From Prorocentrum cordatum (taxonomy: Eukaryota; Sar; Dinophyceae; Prorocentrales; Prorocentraceae), in assembly GCA_963575745.1 (NCBI GenBank), contig CAUYUJ010001414.1, forward strand, positions 70,477-134,476: 64,000 nucleotides of DNA, in the 5' to 3' direction. Under the pieces are notes generated by a model. The model did not search any database and had not been told where the DNA came from. It saw nothing but the letters and a program-made list of their open reading frames with translations. Below, one piece after another: positions 55,621-64,000 of the stretch. Made by a program: the position numbers and the translations under genes. Every line of letters begins with the position of its first letter. Positions within the stretch are counted from its first letter, which is position 1.

Positions 55621-56345
55621 GATTCCTGACCCGCTCGGATTACCAACATGATCTGCGGGCCCCATAGGGAGGGGGCTCCCGCCTGAGACTTCCTCGCAGT
55701 TCACTCACAGACGAGGCTCCCGCCTGAGACTTCCTCCATATTCAGGCTTGAGGAGCCCAAAAGTGACGACAGTTACAGGGTTCCGATGACCCGCTCGGAT
55801 TACCAACATGATCTGCGGGCCCCATAGGGAGGGAGCTCCCGCCTGAGACTTCCTCACAATTCACTCACAGACGAGGCTCCCGCCTGAGACTTCCTCCAAA
55901 TTCAGGCTTGACGAGCCCAAAAGTGACGACAGTTACAGGGTTCCGATGACCCGCTCGGATTACCAACATGATCTGCGGGCCCCATAGGGAGGGGGCTCCC
56001 GCCTGAGACCTTCCTCAGAATTCACTCACAGACGAGGCTCCCGCCTGAGACTTCCTCCAAATTCAGGCTTGAGGAGCCCAAAAGTGACGACAGTTACAGG
56101 ATTCCGATGACCCGCTCGGATTACCAACATGATCTGCGGGCCCCATAGGGAGGGAGCTCCCGCCTGAGACTTCCTCCCAATTCACTCACAGACGAGGCTC
56201 CCGCCTGAGACTTCCTCCATTTTCAGGCCTGGGGAGCTCAAAAGTGACGACAGTTACAGGATTCCGATGACCCGCTCGGATTACCAACATGATCTGCGGG
56301 CCCCATAGGGAGGGGGCTCCCGCCTGAGACTTCCTCACAATTTAC
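55621..56345. repeat. 160-bp tandem array in helicase intron
   Basis: ccgctcggattaccaacatg recurs at 55631, 55791, 55951, 56112 and 56272, so four full 160-161-bp units and a partial. Each unit holds gaggctcccgcctgagactt twice or in close variants. Units are very similar, so the array is young. Confidence 0.95.
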
Positions 56346-56625
56346 TCAACGATGATGGGGATGAGGATGATGAGTGGTGGTGAAGATGAGCGGTGAACAG
56401 GATGATGATTGATTGTGAATGGTGGTGGCGATGATGATGCTTGAATGAGGATGATGCCGATGCCGATGATGATGGTGATGATGATGTTCGTGAGCGTGTG
56501 AGAGAGTGCGAGTGATGATGATGATGAGTATGTGAGTGACTAAGCATGTGAGAGAGCATCATCGATGATGCTGATGAGGTTGATGATGAGAGAGTGTGAG
56601 TGAGTGTGAGTGTGTGTGTGTGTGT
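56346..56625. repeat. GAT-rich and GT microsatellite
   Basis: Degenerate gatgatggggatgaggatg, then gtgagtgtgagtgtgtgtgt. Confidence 0.85.
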
Positions 56626-56679
56626 TCCTGTTCCTGCGCGGGGTGTCCAGAGAAAACAAGAACCCCACTTTGGATGTGG

Positions 56680-56716
56680 GAAAAAAAACAGGGAATGGAC
56701 GTCCGAGCGATGGCGA
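56680..56716. mobile_element. Family E right-end fragment
   Basis: aaaaaaaacagggaatggac then gtccgagcgatggc. Confidence 0.6.
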
Positions 56717-56934
56717 GCATCCCCCCTCCCCCACCCGGATAACCTGGGTCATCGCCGAAAAGTTAAAAAATGGCCCCGGGCCCCGGGGGCGGTGCACATC
56801 TTGATAACCCTCCTCCCCCCCGGTCCCCTTTTAGCCCAGGAGGGGGGGGGGGCGACCCTGTTCGAGGCGCTTCGGGGCCAGGCCCGCTGTTGGGGTGCTG
56901 GAAATCAGCCCCCAGAGCGATCGGACAGCCGTCC

Positions 56935-57495
56935 GGGCGGCCCAAGACGGCCCCCAGCCGCACCGAAGACGGTATTAGGGGTCTCAGACGGCCCAAGAAG
57001 CTTTCCAAACGGAGCAAGAGGCCCCCAAGATGACCCAAGAAGGCTCCAAGAGGACCCCGATGGGTGCCCCGAGAGGTCAAAGTTACATTTTGCATACGTA
57101 TTTGAGGGTTTGGGCGTTCTTACCGCTTCGGGCTTCAACGCTCCTAGACGGCTCAAGGGGCGCCCCAAACCGCCCCGAAACTGCCCAAGAGGGGATCAAG
57201 AAAGCCCCAAGACGGTGTCAGAGACCTTACGGGAGCCCTAAGATGACTCGAGCGGGCCCCAGGACGGCCCAAGAGGCCCCCCAAGACGGCCCAAGAGGGG
57301 CCCCAGAGCGGCCCAAGAGGGCCCCAAGAGGGGGAACACGAACCCACAACTCCAGCCTTCCACCCCCCAGGCCCCCAGGAGGCCCAAAGAGGTCCCGACG
57401 AGGCGCCTCGAGGTTCCCAAGAGGCCTCCCAAGAGGCCCCAAGAGGCACCCAATAGGCCCGAATGAGGCCCCAAGAAGCCCCCAAAGCGGCCCCG
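56935..57495. repeat. CCCAAGAGGCC minisatellite
   Basis: Degenerate units ggcccaagaggccccaagag. This is the reverse complement of the unit at 52280-53000. Confidence 0.8.
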
Positions 57496-57574
57496 CAGTA
57501 GCAATTTAGGTTCAAGGCCATTTTTAGCCCAAGGCGAGCCCCATCCAGCACCCCGCGAGTCCTCGACGGTCGCG

Positions 57575-57928
57575 ATGCGCGCCTGTGCTTCCGCCGTGAT
57601 CCTCTCGCTCCTGTGCTCGGCAGTGGCGCAGGAGTGCCCAGGCGGAGGCGGCTGCGGCGCCGGCGCGGGAGAGGAGGAGGTGGCGATGCTGCAGACGAAG
57701 GCGGGCGCGGCGAGCTTGGCGACGGCCGAAAACGAGACGAACTCGACGAACTCCACGGAAGAGGCGATTAAGACCCTGACGCCGTACGCCGTGTGCTTGG
57801 AGACGTGCTTTTACAGCTGCCAGCAGATCGCGTGCATCAGCGTCAACGCGGGGTCCCCTATCGGAATGTGCAACGAGGGGGAGTGCCAGCCGGACGGGAC
57901 CTGCGTCGAGGCGATGTGCATCCGGTGA
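57575..57928 (+). CDS. Small secreted cysteine-rich protein (or first exon of a longer one)
   Basis: 117 codons from ATG 57575. Signal peptide MRACASAVILSLLCSAVAQ, then a glycine/glutamate segment with EEEVAMLQTKAG, a feature common right after the leader of dinoflagellate secreted proteins. Three N-glycosylation sequons lie in NETNSTNST. The C-terminal half has eight cysteines (AVCLETCFYSCQQIAC, then four more up to CVEAMC), suggesting a small disulphide-bonded domain. No family recognised. The stop TGA lies inside CGGTGAGCGG, a canonical splice donor, so the frame may end by splicing at 57924 and continue elsewhere. Confidence 0.65.
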   Translation: MRACASAVILSLLCSAVAQECPGGGGCGAGAGEEEVAMLQTKAGAASLATAENETNSTNSTEEAIKTLTPYAVCLETCFYSCQQIACISVNAGSPIGMCNEGECQPDGTCVEAMCIR

Positions 57929-57989
57929 GCGGCGCACAGCGCAAGGTTTGGGAGCCTTGATTAGTAGATCCCCGAAGGGGGCGCGGGCC

Positions 57990-58162
57990 GCAAGGAGGAG
58001 AAGGAGGACCACTGAGGAGGAGGAGGAGGAGGAAGAGGAGGAGGAGGAGGAAGAGGAGGAGGAGGAGGAGGAGGAGGAGGACGAGGAGCGATAGGAGGAA
58101 GATGAGGAGGCATAGGAGGAGGAGGAGGAGGAGGAGGAGGAGGAGGAGGAGGAGGAGGATGA
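57990..58162. repeat. GGA triplet tract
   Basis: (GGA)n with AGA and GAC variants. Confidence 0.95.
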
Positions 58163-58378
58163 TTTTTTGACATCAACAATGCAGCCACATACGCCTTGCC
58201 TGGTGGCGAGCCAGGCAAGGGGACGCTCCTTGGCGTAAAAACTCCACAGTCTCACCAGCGTTGTCCTGGCCTGAAGAGCCTTTCTGAAACGGGAACCCAA
58301 GAGGGGGGGCCGAAAGCCGAGGGGCGATCTCCTGCAGACAGGAGGATCCCCTTCGGCTAACGGCCCCCCCCCCTATAA

Positions 58379-60012
58379 TTAGTCCGAGTCCGAGGAAACC
58401 ATTCTGGGTTCCTGCGGAGCTGCGGAAGCGGCCGCCTCTTGGAGGCGGAGCGCAGAAACGACGCTGCGGAGCACAGAACTTTCTGGCGGGTCGGGCGGCA
58501 CGTTGCAAGCCTCCTTGCTCGCCTGTGGGTCCAGGCCAGGGGCGAGGGAAGGCAGACACGGCGAATCAACAATCGTGAGCCCTTGCGTGCATACTCGCGG
58601 GTATCTACCCGCCATAATTCTGTTAAAATTAGTGCGACCGTGCCTGCTGAACTGTCCTGGGCAACGGGTCGCTAAGTTGCTTTTGACCAGCACTCCGTGG
58701 TGCAGAAACGCTCCGCACCGCACACAAAGGAAACAGTCGGAGCCATCTGAAACATGAAATAATGCCGGCACATGTGCGTTGCTCTCGGCCGCATCCAGAT
58801 CAGGTTGCGCCGAGCCTAAACATTTACCAGGGCCAGGTTTCGCCGCGGACCTGGACCCTTTGCGACAGACCGTGCAACGCCACATGCCACTACAGTGTTG
58901 CCACTCATGCCCCTGGACAGGCGGCCCCAGGGGTTCCTCAGGATGCTCGGCCCGAAGCTCGACTTCGTCAAGCTTCAGCTTCGGCCACTGCGGCAGAAGC
59001 TTCGCGGCAAGGCGGCACACGGCGCGGGCAACGGCAATGCTACTCTGAACTCGTTTTTCCTCGGCCTCTGTGGGCCGAGGATGCGCCTGCGCGCCCATTT
59101 TCGCGACGGCGTCAGCGTGGCCGTTTCCCCGACGGCGTAACCGCTCACTCTCGTCAAGCTCTGGCTCGTCGGGGTCTAAATGAGCCCTAACCTTGGTTAA
59201 GGCAGAGAGGTGGCGGCATTGATTGATATACAAGAAGTGGCCCGCGTACTTGCGCTTGTGCGACAGTCGCGCAGACGCGGGCTGGTTAAAGTGCGAGACT
59301 ACCGCCTGGCAGTCGGAATAACAATCACTCGGAGTCGCCAGCTGCAGGGAAGCCTGCGCTAGAGCCGTAAACTCGGCCGCAGGGGCCGTCTGAGCGATCG
59401 GTGCCCAAACAGGCCCGTGCAGCGTGCATTCGGGTAGACCATCAGCCGAGCCCTGGACCACTCCCCATCCAGCCCTCGAAAGTTCTGGTATCGGATGCCC
59501 GAACAAACTCCCATCTACGAAAACTCGGCCCCCGATCACTCCGTCGTCGAAACCACGATCCTCCCGATACGATTTGATTTCCACACCGCCGAACTCCCTA
59601 GGCTGAGGCCAATACCCTTTTGGATGCTCGAAGATGCCACGTGTGAACAAAATTTCCTCATCCTTCGTGAGCTCACCACACGCCATCTTGATGATATTCT
59701 CCTTCACCAACTCCTCCCTCTCGTCCCTCACCGCCTCACAAGTCCAAAGCCTATGATGCGGGGTGTCAACAGCCTGTTGACAGAGAGGGCAGAGCAGCTG
59801 TTCGTCATCTAACTCGTATCCAAGGGCATGAGCCCGTGAAGCCGTCCAGCAGCCTCCACAGGCCAGATTACGAATAGCTCCTTTTTCCATGGGCGTGTAG
59901 CGTTTTTTGCGGGCTTCTGATTTTGCAATATCAAAACACGCACGGTCCCAGGGCACCTCCAGCTTGACGGCAATGGACCTCTCCAGGTCCCGAACAACAG
60001 CCCTGGCAAGAG
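58379..60012 (-). CDS. Non-LTR retroelement 3' part: zinc finger and RNase H
   Basis: About 544 codons in one frame down to TAA at 58379. First a zinc-binding segment (CGGCWTASRA ... CPLCQQAVDTPHHRLWTC), as found behind the reverse transcriptase of some non-LTR elements. Then type I RNase H with all four acidic positions: RVFVDGS (D codon 59513-59515), AAEFTAL, YSDCQAV and GNGHADAVAK. RNase H removes the RNA strand of the hybrid made during reverse transcription. A second cysteine/histidine-rich region (HEWQHCSGMWRCTVCRKG, FLCVRCGAFLHH) follows. Reverse transcriptase and endonuclease are absent; the frame enters CTC/CTT triplets at 60012, so the copy is 5' truncated. It belongs to a different element than the LINE at 20.6 kb, which has no RNase H. 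Confidence 0.85.
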
Positions 60013-60408
60013 ATCCTTGAGGGAGGAGGAGGAGGAGGAGGAGGAGGAGGAGGAGGAGGAGGAGAAGGAGAAGGAGAAGAAGGAGAAGGAGAAGGAGAAG
60101 AAGAAGAAGAAGGAGGATACTAATAATAATAATAAGAATAAGAAGAAGCATAATAATAATAATAATAATAAGAATAACAAGAATACTAAGAAGAATAATA
60201 AGAAGAATAATAATAAGAATAATAATAACAATAAGAAGACTAATACGAAGAATAATAATACGAAGAAGAATAATAATAATAAGAATAATAAGAAGAAGAC
60301 GAAAAATAATAAGAAGACTAATAATAATAATAAGAAGAAGAAGAAGAAGAATAATAATAATACTAAGAAGAAGAAGAAGAGGAGGAGGAGGAGGAGGAGG
60401 AGGAGGAA
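60013..60408. repeat. GGA to GAA to AAT/AAG tract
   Basis: (GGA)n turns into (GAA)n, then about 240 bp of AAT and AAG triplets, then back into GAA and GGA. Confidence 0.95.
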
Positions 60409-60409
60409 G

Positions 60410-60745
60410 GCCTCGTGCGCGCGGAGAGAGCGCGGCGGTGCACAAGCCGCCGCAGGCTCCGCCTCCGCACTCGGGGGGGGGCGTGGCAGACTGCGCGCGA
60501 GCGATCGACGAGGGTCGGGCTCTCCAGGAGGAGTCCTCCTGGCCTGTGCCCGCCCTGTCGGTCCCCCCCCTGGCGCCGGCGGCGGAGGGGCGCGGCGGGC
60601 GGAGGGGCGGCGGGGCCTCTGCTCTGCGGGGTCCTGCGGCTGCTGTGCCCGCTGCGCAAGCACTGTTCGAACGACCTTTTGCGGTGCCGTGTGGTCGGCG
60701 CTGGAAAGCAAGCCAAACAAAAAGAAGCCTCAAACCAGACCCCAA
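60410..60745. other. GC-rich region, no secure gene
   Basis: Open on both strands. A plus frame contains DCARAIDEGRALQEE, which looks protein-like, but no exon limits or family can be given. Confidence 0.3.
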
Positions 60746-60879
60746 CAGGCTTCACAGCCGCCCTCGACGAGGTTACCGAGAGGCTCCCCAAGATGCACCA
60801 ACGAGCACCCAAGCGGCCTCTCACACAAAGCCCCGACACCGTGGCGGGATGGTCCGATGGCTATATATACACAGACACC

Positions 60880-61161
60880 TACACCTACACCCACACACCT
60901 ACACCTACACCTACACCTACACATACACATCCACATACGCATACGCATACGCATACGCACATGCATTCACACGCACATGCATACGTTTATGCATTCAATC
61001 ATGCATCATGCGCACATACCTGCATCCATACATATCCACGCACGTACACATATACAAATGTACATACATATGTACATACAAGCAAACCATCATGCATACA
61101 TATATACATATATACATGCATACGCACATACATATATACATACATACATACATGCATGCAT

Positions 61162-61208
<47 letters not shown>

Positions 61209-61390
61209 TACATACACACATGCATACATACACACATACATACATACATACATACATACATACAGCCAGACAGACAGACAGGCAGGCAGACAGACAGACA
61301 GACAGACATACATACATACACACAAACACACATACGCACACATACATACATACAGACATAGCCATATATGGACACACATATACGTACATC
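60880..61390. repeat. CACCTA, CATACA and CAGA tracts
   Basis: (CACCTA)n at 60880-60925, (CATA)n with many CATGCA variants, and pure (CAGA)n at about 61163-61207 and 61268-61308. Confidence 0.95.
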
Positions 61391-61705
61391 GTATGTATGT
61401 TGTATACACGGATGTACATCTATACGTACACGGAAGTTCCCAGCCCCATGGCACCGGGCAATGCGGAGCCATATTCGGGTACCCCAGTTCTCTTTTAAAG
61501 TCTTTCAGGCCCAGACGACGCGTCTTAGAAGCCCCCAAAGACCCCATTTACACGACTTTTGGGTTACCATATCAAATGGCGGCAGATCCTACGACCAATC
61601 TTAAGGGAACTCCCGAGTCAACCTGGCAGCACCCATCGGCAATTTGTGATGATAGATCCCCGAGCGCGACCAGAACCTAGACGCGTGCAAAGCGCGCGTG
61701 GTTCT
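61390..61705. other. No recognised feature
   Basis: Mixed unique sequence; no gene, no repeat unit recognised. Confidence 0.4.
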
Positions 61706-61707
61706 AG

Positions 61708-61750
61708 TAAACATAAACGCTCGCAGGTTCGCGCGGATTTCTCCCACGAG
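61708..61750. mobile_element. Family B left arm only
   Basis: taaacataaacgctcgcagg then ttcgcgcggatttctc; no matching right arm. Confidence 0.55.
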
Positions 61751-61922
61751 ACCTGGACTCGACTCACGGCGTGCTCAATTGACGCACCGAAGTAGTGCGC
61801 ATCCACCCGCGAAGCCTGTTGCGCGCGTCAGGTAGTGGCGTTGTCCGCGACGCTACCAGGGCAGAGTTGGCAGGTTAAATGATAGGTGGGCCTGCCAGGA
61901 GTGGAAGAAGAGACAACAACTG

Positions 61923-62087
61923 CATGAACACACTCTTTTGGAGGTCCGCGTGGATTTCTTCGATCGGCACTGGGTCCCTCTGGCGGCTCCCCAGGCGCCG
62001 CCCCTGGCGCGCCCTGCGCGCCGGGGAGTGGGGCTCAACGTCGATCCAGGAAATCCGCGCGGACCTCCGAAAGCTTATATGTTTATT
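61923..62087. mobile_element. Family B foldback, copy 8
   Basis: ttggaggtccgcgtggattt, cttcgatcggcactgg at the left; gatccaggaaatccgcgcgg, acctccgaaagcttatatgt at the right. Confidence 0.75.
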
Positions 62088-62089
62088 CA

Positions 62090-62600
62090 GTTTGCTCTTC
62101 CTCTAAGCTGGTACCCTACAGAAATTGTTGATCACCCGATGATCCATGGGACCCACTGCACTTGAGCACCTGAGGAGTATCGGCGGTTGTCTCCATTGAG
62201 GAAAATGATCCTCGTCTCGGTGATGGTGGCAATGTTTGGGCTTCTTGGGTGGCCGAGAGATTACCATTAAGACCAGAATCCAGGATCATCTTCCCCTGGA
62301 GGAGGCCCACCCCCTGTGTTTGTGTTGGTGCCGATGTCCAGGCCTCCAAGGGTCGGGCGATCGCGAAGGCGGCCAGGAGGGGTGCGAGGGCTGGGAGTGG
62401 GAGGGAGGACGTTTTTCGTCGTCGAAAGGGGAGGGGGGGAAGAAGTCCTGTCGTCTCCTCTTGTGGGTTTTCTCGCCCCAGGGTGCTCTTCAGTAGCCTC
62501 TTCAGCAGCCGCGCTTCGGCGAGATTTTTCCGGGGGTGCCTGGGTCGTCCCGAACGGTCGCCGGAGGCCCAGGTTATGACCTGGAAACCACCTGGCCTCG
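62090..62600. other. No recognised gene
   Basis: Open frames on both strands without domain or clear splice sites. Confidence 0.35.
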
Positions 62601-62664
62601 AAGAGAGGTGGGGACCAGGGGTGTGTGGATACCATGGGGCCACGATATCTCCTAGATTTCATGG
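62600..62664. mobile_element. Family A fragment
   Basis: ccaggggtgtgtggatacca, tggggccacgatatctccta and gatttcatgg match the left half of family A. Confidence 0.6.
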
Positions 62665-62683
62665 AGGAGGATGAGCATGGATC

Positions 62684-62706
62684 CCTCTTCTTCTTCTTCT
62701 TCTTCC
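62684..62706. repeat. (TTC)n
   Basis: Short TTC run. Confidence 0.9.
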
Positions 62707-62880
62707 GGCACGTTCCCTGGCCCACCCTCGTCCGTGCCCATGCCTCGAGCCACGATGCGCGTCTGCGCTCGCACCCCCCACCTTGCCCCCCATGCTGCGG
62801 CGCACCCGAGGCGAGAGAGGGGGGGTTCGGGAAACGGGGGGCACGACACTTTGCTGCACTCGGTCGGTTCCAGCTCTGTT

Positions 62881-63073
62881 GCCAGGCCACTTGCTTTAAG
62901 TCGGGCCTGTCCCTCTACAGGGGGCATATTCAAAAATGGTAAAAAAAGATAGTATGGGGACTATTTTTTGGGTATTTTTGGGCATCTTTTGAATATGTTT
63001 TGAATAATTTCTATTTTTCGTCCAAAATCCCCCTGTAGGGGGACACGCCAGACTGAATGCCAGGCCGCTTGCT
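62881..63073. mobile_element. Family C element, copy 5, with 15-bp direct repeats
   Basis: Element 62896-63058, with ends aagtcgggcctgtccctcta and tgtagggggacacgccagac. The flanks gccaggccacttgct (62881-62895) and gccaggccgcttgct (63059-63073) differ at one base. Confidence 0.85.
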
Positions 63074-63826
63074 CGATGCATTGCCGCCTCTGGCGCCCGG
63101 GGAGGCCGGCGGCATGCCGCCGACCCGCGGCCCCCCCTGGTTTGCCCCCCGCCCCCTCGCGCCGTCCGCCCCGAGGCTCCGGGGATCCTGCGGGATGGCT
63201 TCCCCCCGTCGGCTTCGGCACTCCTCCCGAGGGGTCGTCGACACGATGCCAGGGGTAAGAAGTACCAGAGGAGGAAAAGGTACCCATACCTCTACCCTCC
63301 CCCCGTTTTCCCCTTTTTGGGCCTCCTGGGAGGCCCTCGTCGCCACCGCTGGATTCGCCTCGAAATCCTGGTCAGAACGCACTCCAGGAGAAGTCCGGGG
63401 AGTATCGGTATCGGTAACTTTTGGTTTCCCCAGAATAAAACAAAGATCGGAAACTGGAACATGTACATTACCAGCGGCGCGCCGTTTTTCAATCCTTGGA
63501 CTTTTTGAGGGTCAGAGGCGACGTCGGGGTGGTGCGGTGTGTAGTTGTTCCCCCGTTTTCCAGGGGAGATGACGAACAGGTATACACCAGCACCCCGTAT
63601 ACACCAGGATCTGCTTTCCTGTGCGAGTTTCGGTGCAGGGCCGGAAAAGGCGTCGGTGCATATAGAGCTCGGTTCCCTGAAGCAGAAGAAGCAGTGCCAG
63701 GGGTAAGGAGCGCAGCACCCCCCCCGTGGTGGCCGCGCGGGCTTCCCTCCTCCAGAGCCTCGGTGGGCGGGGGGGGGCGCAGGCGGCTCTCCGCCCTCGG
63801 CCTTCCCCTGCCCCCTTGTGTCCTCG
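63074..63826. other. Possible exon islands, unassigned
   Basis: Two GC-rich patches end in the same way, tgccagggGTAAGA at 63255 and tgccagggGTAAGG at 63703. The second also has an acceptor-like tttcggtgcag at 63639, which would give an exon of about 64 nt (frame with GAYRARFPEAEEAVPG). 63335-63400 is a dispersed-repeat piece (gtcgccaccgctggattcgc). No family recognised. Confidence 0.3.
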
Positions 63827-64000
63827 CACTCGCTTGAAGTCCGGCCTGTCCCCCTGCAGGAGGAATATTCAAAAATAGTCCAACAATAAATAGTCTGGGA
63901 ACGATTCTATACATGACCTTTTTTGAAATATGTGTGGGGTATTCTTACTTGTTCGTCCAAGTTCCGCCTGTAGGGGGACATGCCCGACCTAACACTCGCT
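63827..64000. mobile_element. Family C element, copy 6, with 8-bp direct repeats
   Basis: Ends aagtccggcctgtccccctg and gtagggggacatgcccgacc. cactcgct lies at 63827-63834 and at 63993-64000, the last bases of the window. Confidence 0.8.

Noticed and set aside
55621-56345. CRISPR array
   Set aside because: Units of 160 bp are the same throughout, without short repeats and unique spacers; the context is eukaryotic.
60880-61390. Threonine/histidine/tyrosine-rich frames
   Set aside because: Translation of CATA and CAGA microsatellites.

Overview
The window looks like nuclear DNA of a dinoflagellate, probably a GC-rich free-living species with large introns; genus is not decidable from the sequence. 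The grounds are: a host gene cut into very small exons by kilobase introns, two of which appear to start with GC instead of GT; at least nine families of short inverted-repeat elements (about 100-350 bp) that recur through the window and often sit against exon edges; antisense non-LTR retrotransposon reading frames; very long CTC/GGA, TG and GAT tracts; a secreted protein with an LLQ/MLQTKA-type segment after the signal peptide; and a weak spliced-leader-like relic upstream of a broken JmjC-like gene. A run of 100 N at 40194-40293 shows a draft assembly. Nothing points to bacterial, viral or organellar sequence, except one unexplained AT-rich island near 2.2 kb.

Layout. 1-17.4 kb: simple repeats and a dense mosaic of inverted-repeat elements, with one possible acidic-tailed exon on the minus strand near 3.7-4.0 kb. 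17.7-33.5 kb: the main gene, a pepsin/cathepsin D-type (family A1) aspartic protease on the plus strand, recognised here as seven exon pieces with both catalytic DTG motifs and the C-terminal stop; its introns hold an antisense LINE (20.6-23.6 kb), hairpins, inverted-repeat elements and CTC/GGA tracts. 33.5-44.9 kb: more elements, a series of minisatellites (34.1-37.2 kb), the assembly gap, GAT repeats and a few short exon-like islands. 45.0-46.0 kb: a broken JmjC/cupin-8-like gene. 47.4-51.4 kb: four kilobases of degenerate GAT/GGT repeat containing a duplication of about 935 bp. 52-57.5 kb: degenerate minisatellites, inverted-repeat elements, the last exon of a superfamily 1 helicase (minus) and a 160-bp tandem array. 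57.6-57.9 kb: a small secreted cysteine-rich protein. 58.4-60.0 kb: 3' part of a second non-LTR retroelement with an RNase H domain (minus). 60-64 kb: AAT/AAG and CATA/CAGA tracts and more inverted-repeat elements.

The genes do not form a pathway. What links the window is the interplay of tiny host exons with non-autonomous inverted-repeat elements, which behave like introner-type or MITE-like DNA: one is inserted in another with a 16-bp target duplication, one family is flanked by 8-15-bp direct repeats at four sites, and another shows a filled versus an empty site. Family letters A-I used below are names for this window only. No promoter or terminator was recognised; dinoflagellate genes generally lack a clear TATA box.
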